A DNA stretch of 64,000 nucleotides, taken from assembly GCA_043497085.1 (NCBI GenBank), contig JBIEKI010000006.1; one strand, given 5' to 3'. The position numbers and the translations under genes are program-made. Numbering within the stretch: position 1 is the stretch's first letter; every line of letters starts with the position of its first letter. This stretch comes from Thalassobacillus sp043497085. GTDB lineage: Bacteria > Bacillota > Bacilli > Bacillales > Halobacillaceae. Under the pieces are notes generated by a model. The model was not told the DNA's origin, did no database searches, and saw only the letters and a list, made by a program, of their open reading frames with translations. Of the stretch, positions 24,130-33,054 are shown piece after piece.

Positions 24130-26001
24130 ATGGCTCAATCGAATAAGCCAACAGACTTTAAACCATATGTGTCTGCAAGTGAGAAAAAGCCGGAATTTAC
24201 GTTCCTGGCATTGCTTGTTGGTGCGCTATTGGTACTTATATTCGGAGCGGCGAACGCTTATCTTGGCCTATTGGTTGGGATGACGGTATCTGCTTCGATT
24301 CCAGCGGCGGTCATTTCGATGGCGATCCTGCGTGTGATTCTGCGACGCCAGTCGATTCTTGAAAATAATATCGTCCAGACGATCACCTCATCCGGTGAGG
24401 CACTGGCGGCTGGTGTCATTTTCACACTGCCTGCTTTATTTATCTGGAATATGCAGCCGAGCCTGGTTACGATGGGGATCATTGCAGTCGCTGGGGGGAT
24501 TCTCGGTGTCATCCTGATGATTCCATTACGGAAAGCATTAATCGTCAATGAACACCATACCCTGCCTTATCCAGAAGGAACAGCCTGTGCAGAGGTGCTT
24601 GTCGCTGGGGAAGGAAAAGGGAAAGGAGCGCAAATCGTTTTCTCCGGACTGGGAATTGGTGCAGCATTCAAAGTATTGACAGATGCTGTTAAAGCATTCC
24701 CCGCACAAGTGGAAACGTCCATTGCAGGATTTAAAAATGCCGCAATCGGTATGAACACGATGCCAGCACTTCTTGCTGTCGGCTACATCATCGGTCCGCG
24801 TATCGCAGGAATCATGTTCGCAGGTGCTGTACTTGGGTGGCTTGGACTTATTCCACTTATCAGTTATTTCGGTCAATTTGCCGCCGATCCGGTACTGCCT
24901 GCGACAACTCCTATTTCCGAGATGGACTACCATGCCATTTGGGATAATTACCTGCGCTATATCGGTGCCGGTGCCGTCGCATTCGGAGGTATCGTTGGCC
25001 TGCTTAAAACCTTGCCAACCATTTTTTCATCATTTGTTGGAGCGGTGAAAGGATACAAAGATGCTGATATGCAACAGGGAACCTTGCGTACCGATCAGGA
25101 CATCCCATTGTCCCTGATTGTCGGATTGACAATCCTGTTGATCGGAATCCTGGCTTTCTTCCCGCAAATTCAAGTAGGGATTCTAGGCGCCATCCTGATC
25201 CTGATCTTCGGTTTCTTTTTCGTTACCGTTTCCGCCCGTATTGTCGGTGTTGTCGGAAGCTCCTCAAACCCGGTTTCCGGGATGACCATCGCTGCCTTGA
25301 TTTTTGTTGCCGTGATTTTAAAAGGATCTGGGATCACAGGAGAAGAAGGAATGCTGACAGCGATCATTATTGGAAGTGTCGTCTGTATCGCAGCCGCCAT
25401 CTCCGGGGATACATCCCAGGACTTGAAGACCGGTTTTATCGTCGGTTCAACACCGAAATGGCAGCAAATCGCACAATTGTATGGTGTACTGATCGCCAGT
25501 ATCCTGGTCGGCTTCATCCTTATCCTATTGGATAACGCCTATGGCTTCGGTTCTTCTGAACTGCCAGCGCCACAGGCTGTATTGATGTCAATGGTCGTTG
25601 AAGGAATCATGCAAGGAGATCTTCCTTGGAACCTGATCCTGATCGGAATGGCAGCGGCTGCCACCGTCGAATTGTTCGGCATTGGTTCATTGCCATTCGC
25701 TGTCGGTCTTTACCTGCCGATCCACCTGACTTCCCCAATCATGCTTGGCGGAATCGTCAAAGGCTGGATCGACCGTCGGGAGAAAGATCCTGAAGTACGC
25801 CAGCAGAAAAGTGAACGCGGAATCCTGCTTGCTTCCGGTTATATTGCCGGGGAAGCATTGATGGGTGTTATTATCGCCATCGCAGTAACTGCAGGATTTA
25901 CGATGCCGGAAGAAGCATTGATGGGACCTTGGGTTTCCCTGGTCGCCATGGCTATCGTTACAGGCATCCTGTTCTTCACAGCAAATCGTAAAACAACTTA
26001 A
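24130..26001 (+). CDS. Oligopeptide transporter, OPT family
   Basis: This 623-residue protein has about 14-16 hydrophobic helices and the OPT hallmarks FTFLALLVGALLVLIFGAAN (about 21-40), NIVQTITSSGEALAAGVIFT, PYPEGTACAEVLVAGEG (about 150-166) and PWNLILIGMAAAATVEL. OPT proteins import small peptides or metal chelates with protons. The ATG at 24130 has AAAGGAGG at good spacing; the open frame from 24091 has no site. It is monocistronic with a terminator at 26013. Confidence 0.9.
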   Translation: MAQSNKPTDFKPYVSASEKKPEFTFLALLVGALLVLIFGAANAYLGLLVGMTVSASIPAAVISMAILRVILRRQSILENNIVQTITSSGEALAAGVIFTLPALFIWNMQPSLVTMGIIAVAGGILGVILMIPLRKALIVNEHHTLPYPEGTACAEVLVAGEGKGKGAQIVFSGLGIGAAFKVLTDAVKAFPAQVETSIAGFKNAAIGMNTMPALLAVGYIIGPRIAGIMFAGAVLGWLGLIPLISYFGQFAADPVLPATTPISEMDYHAIWDNYLRYIGAGAVAFGGIVGLLKTLPTIFSSFVGAVKGYKDADMQQGTLRTDQDIPLSLIVGLTILLIGILAFFPQIQVGILGAILILIFGFFFVTVSARIVGVVGSSSNPVSGMTIAALIFVAVILKGSGITGEEGMLTAIIIGSVVCIAAAISGDTSQDLKTGFIVGSTPKWQQIAQLYGVLIASILVGFILILLDNAYGFGSSELPAPQAVLMSMVVEGIMQGDLPWNLILIGMAAAATVELFGIGSLPFAVGLYLPIHLTSPIMLGGIVKGWIDRREKDPEVRQQKSERGILLASGYIAGEALMGVIIAIAVTAGFTMPEEALMGPWVSLVAMAIVTGILFFTANRKTT

Positions 26002-26012
26002 TGAATAGAAAA

Positions 26013-26056
26013 AAACCGCAGTGTCTTGCCAAATGCAAGGAGCTGCGGCTTTTTTG
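26013..26056 (+). terminator. Terminator of the OPT transporter gene
   Basis: The stem AACCGCAG / CTGCGGCT with a loop containing CTTGCC/GGAG is followed by TTTTTT shortly after the stop codon. Confidence 0.8.
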
Positions 26057-26089
26057 TGGTAACTTGGAGATAAGAAAGAGGGGGATCAT

Positions 26090-26551
26090 ATGATTACATT
26101 CGAAGCTGTCACCGAAGCAACCATGGAAGAGATTTTAGAAATTCTTAACTCCAATCCAGTCTACAACGAACTGGAAAACGGTAACCCCATGCGGTCAGAA
26201 AAGGAAGTAAGAAATGAGTTTCTCAACACTGAAACGGAAAGCTTGCTGGTAAAAGTGGAAGACAGGAACATCGGAGTCATCGACTTTTTGCCAAACAACC
26301 CGAAAGATAAAACCCCTTGGATCGGTTTACTCATGATACATGGTGTTTATCAAGGAAAAGGTTACGGGAGAAAGGTGTATGAAGCTTTGGAAGAAAAATT
26401 GATCGAAGAGAACTACCATAACGTGCGCCTTGGTGTCCTGCAGGAAAATGAAGCCGCCAAAGCCTTCTGGATAACGCAGGGTTATGAATATTACCGAACA
26501 ATCCAATGGGAAGGCAAAAAGGTAGATTGTTTCGAGAAAGAGTTACAATAA
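26090..26551 (+). CDS. GNAT-family N-acetyltransferase
   Basis: This 153-residue acetyltransferase contains the acetyl-CoA binding loop HGVYQGKGYGRKVYEALE (about 84-101, Q-x-x-G-x-G/A pattern) and a C-terminal ENEAAKAFWITQGYEYYRT motif (about 122-140), both typical of GNAT enzymes. The substrate cannot be inferred. AGAGGGGGATC precedes the ATG. It stands alone between two terminator-bounded units. Confidence 0.85.
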   Translation: MITFEAVTEATMEEILEILNSNPVYNELENGNPMRSEKEVRNEFLNTETESLLVKVEDRNIGVIDFLPNNPKDKTPWIGLLMIHGVYQGKGYGRKVYEALEEKLIEENYHNVRLGVLQENEAAKAFWITQGYEYYRTIQWEGKKVDCFEKELQ

Positions 26552-26672
26552 AACACATAATGGGAAATTTCTGTTAATATAGTTCTAACAGGTTCGATGG
26601 TCCTGGTTTTATAGGACTAGTTAAACTTGTCATACATAAGAGAACATATAACTAACAGGGGGGGATTCTATA

Positions 26673-26822
26673 ATGGAAGCAAAACCGATGTATTTCGATG
26701 GCAGTATGCTGAACAAGGAATGGGGGAAGAAGGGCGCACCTGTAAGGAAGGAAATGTTCCAGTTCACGGATGAGATGAGAAAGAAAATTAGTGCCAGTCC
26801 TTGTCGAGTAGTCAAAAAGTAA
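26673..26822 (+). CDS. Small uncharacterised protein of 49 residues
   Basis: This short frame starts MEAKPMYFDGSMLNKEWGKK and ends CRVVKK. GGGGGGGA stands seven to nine bases before the ATG, and a GC-rich terminator follows 15 bases after the stop, so the unit looks like an independent small gene. The protein is basic, has one Cys near the end, no signal peptide and no membrane helix. I do not recognise it. The open frame on the opposite strand (26630-26896) is probably a shadow. Confidence 0.6.
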   Translation: MEAKPMYFDGSMLNKEWGKKGAPVRKEMFQFTDEMRKKISASPCRVVKK

Positions 26823-26836
26823 GCCACATACATAAT

Positions 26837-26870
26837 AGGCGCCATCCTATGAAGGGTGGCGCCTTGTTTT
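26837..26870 (+). terminator. Terminator of the 49-residue small gene
   Basis: The stem AGGCGCCA / TGGCGCCT (with one extra G), a short loop and TTGTTTT. It gives support to the small gene just upstream. Confidence 0.85.
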
Positions 26871-27091
26871 ATTTGAAGGTACTTGTATTTTTTCAATGAT
26901 GGATGTCTATAAAGGCGATGTACTGAAAAAATATGTATTTAATTAGCCTGGCCCTTATCTTGGGGCTCTTTTTTATGGCTAAAAGGAACACTGATACAAC
27001 AAAAACATACCTTAATTAAATAAATATTTATTGTAAAACGATAAATTATATGGTAAATTCTAACTGACAATGAATAAGTGAGGTGCTGTTT

Positions 27092-27568
27092 ATGAAACGG
27101 GAAACACTCTTTTTAAAGATCGCTGTGTTTCTTATGGGGCTTCCCATTCTTGCTTTGTGTATATTTGGGGTGCCTTCCATAGCTAAGGGAGTTTCGGAAT
27201 TTCTTGATATGGCTTATTTGCAATACCCTGTTTTGATAGTGTTGTACGCGACGGCGCTAGCTTTTTTCCTGGCGCTATATCAGGCTTATAGACTGCTAAG
27301 CTATATTGATAAGAATAAAGCTTTCTCGGATTTATCGGTAACTGCTTTAAAAAACATCAAATACTGTGCGATCACAATCAGCGGCTTTTATGTGCTGGCC
27401 ATGCCGCTATTTTATCTTGTCGCGGAGTACGATGATGCCCCAGGTGTGATTGTCATAGGGTTAGTGATAATTTTCGGCTCCCTGGTGATTGCTGTGTTTG
27501 CTGCTGTCCTTCAGAAGCTGCTACGAACTGCCATTGAAATAAAATCAGAAAATGATTTAACGGTCTGA
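27092..27568 (+). CDS. yoaS: DUF2975 membrane protein (YoaS-like)
   Basis: This 158-residue protein has four hydrophobic helices and the DUF2975 motif YRLLSYIDKNKAFSDLSVTAL (split about 68-88) followed by LKNIKYCAITISG. Family members nearly always precede a small Cro-like regulator, as here. The ATG at 27092 has GAGGTG in position; an in-frame GTG at 27083 is inside the site. Gene order with the next two genes matches yoaS-yozG-yoaT of B. subtilis as I recall it. Biochemical role is unknown. Confidence 0.8.
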   Translation: MKRETLFLKIAVFLMGLPILALCIFGVPSIAKGVSEFLDMAYLQYPVLIVLYATALAFFLALYQAYRLLSYIDKNKAFSDLSVTALKNIKYCAITISGFYVLAMPLFYLVAEYDDAPGVIVIGLVIIFGSLVIAVFAAVLQKLLRTAIEIKSENDLTV

Positions 27569-27578
27569 GGTGATGAAC

Positions 27579-27800
27579 ATGGCGATTATAATCAACATTG
27601 ATGTGATGCTGGCAAAAAGGAAGATGAGTGTGACAGAACTGTCGGATAGGGTTGGTATTACGATGGCTAATCTTTCGATATTGAAAAATGGAAAGGCCAA
27701 GGCGATTAGAGTCTCCACACTGGATGCGATTTGTAAGGCTTTGGATTGCCAGCCGGGGGACATTCTGGAATACCAGCCGAATGAGGACAGTGATGAATAA
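27579..27800 (+). CDS. yozG: Cro/CI-type small transcriptional regulator (YozG-like)
   Basis: This 73-residue protein is almost entirely one helix-turn-helix domain: SVTELSDRVGITMANLSILK with the recognition helix, then VSTLDAICKALDCQPGDILEY, the usual ending of this group. The ATG at 27579 follows GAGGTG by six bases. It sits 10 bases after the DUF2975 gene and overlaps the next gene by eight bases. It presumably regulates its own operon together with the membrane partner. Confidence 0.88.
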   Translation: MAIIINIDVMLAKRKMSVTELSDRVGITMANLSILKNGKAKAIRVSTLDAICKALDCQPGDILEYQPNEDSDE

Positions 27801-28617
27801 TTCCCTTCAGGATTTCTATATAGACAAATCCGTTGGCGGAAAAATCAGGCGAGCGATCAAACAACTTTTTCACTTTGGGTGGGAGCAAGCCTTATCCTGC
27901 CTGTTCCCTGTGGTCATTTTTGCCTCTTTAGCGATTACACAATTCATCCCGCTTCCATTCCTGCCAAGGTATGATTGGCTCCTCAGCATCTTTCTTTTGA
28001 TGCAGTGGGGCATGGTGCGTTCTGGACTGGAAACGAGGGATGAATTAAAGGTGATTACCCTCTTTCACCTGATTGGACTCGCGCTTGAAATTTTCAAAGT
28101 GCATATGGGTTCCTGGTCTTATCCGGAAGCAGGATATTTTAAGATTTTTGGCGTCCCTTTGTATAGCGGCTTTATGTATGCAAGTGTGGCGAGCTATCTT
28201 TGCCAGGCGTGGCGGAGGCTGAAGGTGGAACTGGTTCAGTGGCCGCCATTTTGGGTCGTTGTGCCGCTGGCAGCAGCGATTTACTTGAACTTTTTCACGC
28301 ACCATTACTGGATCGATGTGCGATGGGGCTTATCGGCCTTAGTAATCATCGTCTTCTGGCGCTCATGGGTCACCTATTCAGTGAATGGCAGTCGTTATCG
28401 CATGCCGCTCGCCCTGTCTTTTGTACTGATCGGATTTTTTATATGGATCGCTGAAAATATCGCAACGTTCTTCGGAGCATGGGAATACCCGAACCAAACG
28501 GAGGCGTGGAGTCTCGTACATGTAGGAAAGGTAAGTTCCTGGCTGTTATTGGTAATTGTCAGCTTTTTGATCGTGGCTACGTTGAAGCGAGTGAAGGGGA
28601 AAATATATCAGGAGTAG
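27793..28617 (+). CDS. yoaT: DUF817 membrane protein (YoaT-like)
   Basis: This 274-residue protein has about eight hydrophobic helices and DUF817 traits: FGWEQALSCLFPVVIF, EIFKVHMGSWSYPE (about 96-109), PLYSGFMYASVASYLCQ and IAENIATFFGAWEYPNQ (about 219-235). The ATG at 27793 overlaps the yozG stop and has GAGGACAGTG before it. The open frame extends upstream to 27688 only inside yozG. The repeated W-x-Y-P pattern after conserved Glu suggests a membrane enzyme or carrier, but the function is unknown. Confidence 0.82.
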   Translation: MNNSLQDFYIDKSVGGKIRRAIKQLFHFGWEQALSCLFPVVIFASLAITQFIPLPFLPRYDWLLSIFLLMQWGMVRSGLETRDELKVITLFHLIGLALEIFKVHMGSWSYPEAGYFKIFGVPLYSGFMYASVASYLCQAWRRLKVELVQWPPFWVVVPLAAAIYLNFFTHHYWIDVRWGLSALVIIVFWRSWVTYSVNGSRYRMPLALSFVLIGFFIWIAENIATFFGAWEYPNQTEAWSLVHVGKVSSWLLLVIVSFLIVATLKRVKGKIYQE

Positions 28618-28630
28618 GGAATGTATGATT

Positions 28631-28670
28631 TTGACGAAAAACCAATGTATGCATCGATGTGTACATTTCA
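28631..28670. repeat. Family D 40-bp repeat with palindromic core, copy 1
   Basis: This begins TTGACGAAAAA and ends GTGTACATTTCA. The middle has CATCGATG flanked symmetrically by ATGTA and TACAT. 37 or 38 of the 40 bases are the same at 36510-36549. It lies between yoaT and its terminator. It can be read as protein (MYASMCTFQ) in both copies, but neither has a convincing gene around it. Confidence 0.65.
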
Positions 28671-28675
28671 GGAAA

Positions 28676-28707
28676 AGGACATCTTGAAATCCCAAGCTGT
28701 CTTTTTT
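28676..28707 (+). terminator. Terminator of the yoaS-yozG-yoaT operon
   Basis: GACATCTTG pairs with CAAGCTGTC across a short loop and is followed by TTTTTT. It is the first terminator after yoaT. Confidence 0.7.
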
Positions 28708-28739
28708 GATTTGAGAGTTTTAGTGAAAAAAGAAAAAAT

Positions 28740-28792
28740 AGTGCCTCCTCCCCGATGAGTTAATGCTTTACTACAGTGGGGGTCAGACACTG
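28740..28792 (+). repeat. Family B hairpin repeat, copy 2
   Basis: The arms GTGCCTCCTCCCC and GGGGGTCAGACAC enclose a loop with GAGTTAATGCTTTACTACAG. Same stem-loop as at 10689, 37494, 37644 and 43857. The T-run is weak here, so termination by this copy is doubtful. Confidence 0.75.
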
Positions 28793-28852
28793 GTCTTTAT
28801 AAGCATTTTTTAACCCCCAGGTAATAAACATTTAAGGAAGGGGGAGATAAGA

Positions 28853-29371
28853 TTGATATTAAAGATGATAGACTTGAGCCTAATGGCAGAACACTTGCCT
28901 GTTCATAAAGCGGAACTGGATAAATTAGCGTCTTTTATCTGTGTTATACAAAATCCACAGGTAAAGCAAGTGGCAGAGGAACAGTATATGATCATGCAAA
29001 ATCATATTAAAGTCATGATAGGACTAATGAATTCAAACGAGAATGAAACCATTGATGTAAATGATTTACACCAATGGGAACCGGCGCAACTGAACTGTCA
29101 GAACGTTTCACCAGGAATGACTCAAGAGAACATACTGATAGAATTAATAGCATCTGCTCAAACAATGGCTAATAAAAACTTTAACTCAGGGCTTAGGATG
29201 AAAGCGGAGAATGTGCGAAATATCCATGTTCATATGGCCTTACAGCAAATGATGATTTTAAATCGTTATCTCGCTTTAAAAGATAAACTTTTGAAGGACA
29301 CTGCACCACAGAGTACCTTGGAGAAACAGACTAAAACTTTTGAGGAATTTAAACGTATGTTTGAAAAGTAA
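28853..29371 (+). CDS. CotF-like spore coat protein
   Basis: This 172-residue helical protein has the layout of CotF-family coat proteins. An N-terminal helical pair (HLPVHKAELDKLASFI, then EEQYMIMQNHIKVMIGLM, about 15-60) is followed by a Gln/Trp/Pro-containing linker and a second helical pair ending VHMALQQMMILNRYLALKDK (about 126-145). Such ferritin-like proteins are packed in the spore coat. The TTG at 28853 has GGGGGAGAT before it; an ATG at 28865 is possible. It suggests a spore-former. Similarity is by pattern, not by search. Confidence 0.6.
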   Translation: MILKMIDLSLMAEHLPVHKAELDKLASFICVIQNPQVKQVAEEQYMIMQNHIKVMIGLMNSNENETIDVNDLHQWEPAQLNCQNVSPGMTQENILIELIASAQTMANKNFNSGLRMKAENVRNIHVHMALQQMMILNRYLALKDKLLKDTAPQSTLEKQTKTFEEFKRMFEK

Positions 29372-29426
29372 ATACTGGATGTATTTCCGTTCCACTAACA
29401 TCACCCGGCCTAAATATTAAAATCGA

Positions 29427-29467
29427 AACCACAGTTTGTCGGTAAACGAGGACTGTGGCTTTTTCTA
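29427..29467 (+). terminator. Terminator of the CotF-like gene
   Basis: The stem AACCACAGT / ACTGTGGCT with a loop of about 16 bases is followed by TTTTTCT. Confidence 0.8.
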
Positions 29468-29575
29468 TTAAAGTAAAACATTTACCATGATGGCTTCCAA
29501 GGCTATTATGGTAGATAGAGGATCAAAACTAATAATGTGGTAGAAAGCGTTGCCAGGAAAAGAAGGAGGGACATT

Positions 29576-30268
29576 ATGAAAACGATTGGACTGATCGGTG
29601 GGATGAGCTGGGAGTCTTCGGCTGCATACTACCGGATGATCAACGAGCAAGTCAAAGACAGATTAGGCGGGTTACATTCTGCCAAGTGCCTGTTATATAG
29701 TGTTGATTTTGATGAAGTGGAACGCTATCAGACAGAGGGAGATTGGAAAAGTGCCGGAGAAATGTTAGGCAAGGTTGCAAGGTCTCTAGAAACAGCAGGA
29801 GCAGATTTCATTGTAATATGTACTAATACGATGCATAAAGTGATTGATAGAATCGTAGAAGAGATTCAAATACCTGTCTTACATATCGCAGACGCGACCT
29901 CTAATCAAATTCAAAAAGCAAACATGAAGAAGGTTGGTCTGCTAGGTACGAAATATACGATGGAGCAGGATTTTTATAAATCGCGGATTGAAGAGAAAGG
30001 CATTCAGGTGATCGTGCCGGATAAGGAAGAAATAAATATCGTAAATCAAGTGATTTTTGAAGAGTTATGTCTTGGACAAACCAGGCAGTCTTCCAAGGAT
30101 TATTATAAAAAAGTAATAAAAAACCTGATTGATGAGGGCGCGGAAGGAGTCATATTAGGTTGTACGGAAATTGGTTTATTGATAAAACGAGAAGATGCAG
30201 CGGTCCCATTGTTTGATACAACAGAAATTCATGCCATGGAAGCAGTGAAAGCTGCGTTACAATCATAG
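29576..30268 (+). CDS. Aspartate/glutamate racemase-family protein
   Basis: This 230-residue enzyme has both racemase cysteines: FIVICTNTMHKV (first Cys about residue 83) and GVILGCTEIGLL (second about 196). The N-terminus KTIGLIGGMSWESSAAYYRM is typical of the aspartate racemase branch (RacX/YgeA type). These enzymes interconvert L- and D-amino acids, often those released into the medium or spore peptidoglycan. The ATG at 29576 follows GAAGGAGGGACATT. It is monocistronic. Confidence 0.9.
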   Translation: MKTIGLIGGMSWESSAAYYRMINEQVKDRLGGLHSAKCLLYSVDFDEVERYQTEGDWKSAGEMLGKVARSLETAGADFIVICTNTMHKVIDRIVEEIQIPVLHIADATSNQIQKANMKKVGLLGTKYTMEQDFYKSRIEEKGIQVIVPDKEEINIVNQVIFEELCLGQTRQSSKDYYKKVIKNLIDEGAEGVILGCTEIGLLIKREDAAVPLFDTTEIHAMEAVKAALQS

Positions 30269-30277
30269 CTTCATCAA

Positions 30278-30320
30278 GCAAGTGCATGTCCCGGATAAAA
30301 GGGGACAAGCACTTGTTTTC
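30278..30320 (+). terminator. Terminator of the racemase gene
   Basis: The long stem CAAGTGC-TGTCCC / GGGGACA-GCACTTG is followed by TTTTC, only 10 bases past the stop. Confidence 0.9.
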
Positions 30321-30341
30321 TTATTTCACATTGGGGGATTC

Positions 30342-30370
30342 TTGACATACCAAAATGATAATAATATATT
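30342..30370 (+). promoter_or_regulatory. SigmaA-type promoter TTGACA-N17-TATATT for the M20 peptidase gene
   Basis: A consensus -35 TTGACA (30342-30347) is 17 bases from the -10 TATATT (30365-30370). Transcription near 30377 would give an untranslated leader of about 160 bases before the ATG at 30540. I find no known riboswitch in that leader. Confidence 0.72.
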
Positions 30371-30539
30371 GAAAATGCAGAAAAATTAGAAAAATGTTAT
30401 ATCTACATAAAGCGAAAATGCCAACGACTGGAGTCACGTACCATTGAGATTGATCCTGGAAGAGGGTATCGTGAACGGTGCTAACGTGCTCGGTCAAATA
30501 GTACTTACATAAAATTAAGTAATAAGGTGGGCATGATTT

Positions 30540-31805
30540 ATGGGAACCAGCAGAGAGCTAGTAAGAAAGAAAATAGATGAATTGTGGGACGAAGAGAAGT
30601 TGTTTTTGAAAACGCTTGGGAGTTTTCCAAGTACGTTAGGAAATGAAAAAGAAGTACAGGAATTTATCTATCATTATTTACAGGATATGGGGCTGGAGAC
30701 AGAATCGGTGGAAGTCGATCCGGAGCGGTTAAGAGATTATAATAATTTTGGGGAGCCGGAATGGTCCTATAAAGAGCGTCCGGTGGTTGTAGGAGAATGG
30801 AAAAGCACAGGTCCGAAAAAAGGGAAAAGTCTGATCCTTCAAAGCCATATGGACGTAGTAAGTGCCGGACCTCTAGATCAGTGGGAGACGAATCCTTATG
30901 CTCCGGTTATAAAAGACGGCAACATGTATGGCAGAGGCCTGCTTGATATGAAGGGAGGTTTTACAGCCATCGTTTTTGCAGTCAAAGCCCTGCGGAATCT
31001 CGGCGTAGATCTGGGTGCAGATCTGCAAATACAGAGTGTGATTGAAGAGGAATGTACCGGGAACGGGGCGCTTGCTTTACTGGATCGGGGTTACACAGCC
31101 GATGGAGCACTGATTCCGGAACCGACCCACTTAAGTCTGTTCCATTCCCAAGTGGGCGTCATGTGGCTTCAAGTGAAAGTGAAAGGAGCGGGTGCTCACG
31201 TGGAGCGGGCAGAGAGTGCCCAAAATGCGATCATGAAGGCGCACAAATTGATGGAGGCGTTGATGGAGTATCGCGCGCATATCAACAGCCGGTCGAAACA
31301 CCCTGATTTTGAGCATCATCCTCACCCGCTCAATGTTAATGTTGGGAAGGTAGAAGGCGGGGACTGGGCTTCCAGTGTTCCGACAGCATGTACCTTCGAA
31401 GCGAGAGTTGGCTTTTATCCAGGAACCGATCCGGAAACCGTCCAGCAAGAGGTCAAGCAGTGGCTATTGGATGTTGCAAAGGAAGACGAGTGGCTGAAAG
31501 AAGCGACGCCGGAAATTACGTTCATTGGTTTCTCTGCACCGGGCTATACGATTTCCAAAGAAGAGGAGATCATGAAGGAGATGACCGAATCTCATTCCGC
31601 TGTAACCGGCAAGCAGGCGGAGAATCTGGCTTTTACCGCTACTACGGATCTGAGGGCGTTCGGAGAGTTTAACATTCCGGCTACTTGTTATGGGCCGATC
31701 GGCGAAAATATGCATGCGCCCAACGAATACATTGAACTGGACAGTCTGAAGACGGTGACGAATGTAATTGCTGATTTCATTTTGCGGTGGTGTGAAGAAA
31801 AATAA
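30540..31805 (+). CDS. M20-family peptidase/deacylase (ArgE/DapE-like)
   Basis: This 421-residue zinc hydrolase has the M20 metal-site motifs: LQSHMDVVSAG (His and following Asp), YGRGLLDMKGG (bridging Asp), SVIEEECTGNG (catalytic Glu pair), and near the end CYGPIGENMHAPNE (His). The dimerisation domain lies at about 200-320. ArgE/DapE relatives remove acyl groups from amino acids; the exact substrate is not evident. AAGGTGGGC precedes the ATG. It has its own promoter and terminator. Confidence 0.88.
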   Translation: MGTSRELVRKKIDELWDEEKLFLKTLGSFPSTLGNEKEVQEFIYHYLQDMGLETESVEVDPERLRDYNNFGEPEWSYKERPVVVGEWKSTGPKKGKSLILQSHMDVVSAGPLDQWETNPYAPVIKDGNMYGRGLLDMKGGFTAIVFAVKALRNLGVDLGADLQIQSVIEEECTGNGALALLDRGYTADGALIPEPTHLSLFHSQVGVMWLQVKVKGAGAHVERAESAQNAIMKAHKLMEALMEYRAHINSRSKHPDFEHHPHPLNVNVGKVEGGDWASSVPTACTFEARVGFYPGTDPETVQQEVKQWLLDVAKEDEWLKEATPEITFIGFSAPGYTISKEEEIMKEMTESHSAVTGKQAENLAFTATTDLRAFGEFNIPATCYGPIGENMHAPNEYIELDSLKTVTNVIADFILRWCEEK

Positions 31806-31854
31806 TCAGTACGAGGACATCTGGTTATGACCCTTTGGTAGTATAAAATAAAGG

Positions 31855-31887
31855 AAATGCTCGGAGGATACTCCGAGCATTTTTTCG
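31855..31887. terminator. Bidirectional terminator between the M20 and aldo/keto reductase genes
   Basis: AAATGCTCGGA / TCCGAGCATTT forms a tight hairpin with a six-base loop. It has T6 on the plus strand and a T-rich tail on the minus strand, serving two convergent genes. Confidence 0.88.
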
Positions 31888-31900
31888 TTCATTAATAAAA

Positions 31901-32890
31901 TTACTTGTTAGGCAGCGGAGCTTCCGGGGAAATGAAGCCCTTTTCTACTAGCGTTTCCCAGAATTCTTTTGGGATGTCGCGCTGGATCATTTCAATATCT
32001 TCTTTGATTCGGTCCGGCCGCGTTGAGCCTGGAATCACGGCTCTTACGGCAGGATGGGCGGTGGAAAATTGCAGGGCTGCTGCTTTTAACGGGACATCGT
32101 ATTGTTGTCCAATTTCCTTCAGTTGATTGACATGTTCAATAATCTCCTGTGGAGCTTTTTCATAATTATAATGGTCTCCACCGAGCAGTACACCGGAGTT
32201 ATATGGGCTGCCTACGACAATATCGACATTCTTTTCTTTTGCCTTTTTCATCATGCGCTGTAAGGCCTTCTCATGTTGCAGAAGTGTGTATTGCGTAGCA
32301 GACAGGCACATATCCGGTTGTGTTTCCTCCAGATCCATGGCAAGTTCAATCGGTTCAGTTGTATTGACCCCAAGGCCCCAGGAACGGATAACACCTTCTT
32401 CGCGGAGCTGAGTCAACACACGAAATGCACCTTTTCTGGCTTCTTCGAATTTTTCAGTCCATTGATCTCCATGAAAATCAGGAGAGACATCATGAACAAA
32501 TACGAAGTCTAATCGGTCGGTTTTTAACCGCTCGAGGCTCTGCTCGATCGATCGCTTCGTTGCATCTTCGGTGTAATCGGTAATAACTTTATTATCACGG
32601 GCGTCCTCGAATAAGCCCTCTTTTTCTTCTTTTTCATCGGTCATATAGCGGCCTACTTTGGTGCTTAACACATAGTCATCACGATCATAGTTGGATAACA
32701 CCTCTCCAAGTCGCATTTCCGCTAAACCTGCGCCGTAGAAAGGGGCGGTATCAAAATAGCGTACCCCTTGATCCCAGGCGTTCTGAATCGTTTCCCGAGC
32801 TTCATCTTCCGGAACGTCGCGGAACATATTTCCTAACGGGGCTGTGCCCAAGCCAATTTTATGGTTTAATGCCTGATCAAGTGATTTCAT
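31901..32890 (-). CDS. Aldo/keto reductase
   Basis: This 329-residue NADPH-dependent TIM-barrel reductase is of the pyridoxal/L-fucose dehydrogenase-like group. The catalytic tetrad is visible: Asp and Tyr in YFDTAPFYGAG (about 44-54), Lys in LSTKVGRY, and His in FVFVHDVSPD. The cofactor tail site PGSTRPDRIKEDIE is near the C-terminus. The ATG follows AGAGGAGG. The divergent upstream region (32891-33339) contains a promoter and terminator on the other strand. Substrate unknown. Confidence 0.9.
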   Translation of the reverse strand: MKSLDQALNHKIGLGTAPLGNMFRDVPEDEARETIQNAWDQGVRYFDTAPFYGAGLAEMRLGEVLSNYDRDDYVLSTKVGRYMTDEKEEKEGLFEDARDNKVITDYTEDATKRSIEQSLERLKTDRLDFVFVHDVSPDFHGDQWTEKFEEARKGAFRVLTQLREEGVIRSWGLGVNTTEPIELAMDLEETQPDMCLSATQYTLLQHEKALQRMMKKAKEKNVDIVVGSPYNSGVLLGGDHYNYEKAPQEIIEHVNQLKEIGQQYDVPLKAAALQFSTAHPAVRAVIPGSTRPDRIKEDIEMIQRDIPKEFWETLVEKGFISPEAPLPNK

Positions 32891-33054
32891 TGTTAATCCT
32901 CCTCTTGTTTCATTGATATAGGACTATATCCAGTTGAATGGAAAGTGAAACAAGAGCATCGAAGTACACGGAGATTTGAACAAGGTATTGCTGGGATGAA
33001 TGGTATATAATAAACACCGTGTTCATCCAATTTTTGCAAGGCGTTATTGGTGTG

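Noticed and set aside
26630..26896. Minus-strand frame of 88 codons opposite the 49-residue gene
   Set aside because: It covers the plus-strand terminator, has no start signal, and its hydrophobic runs come from complementing a lysine-rich gene.
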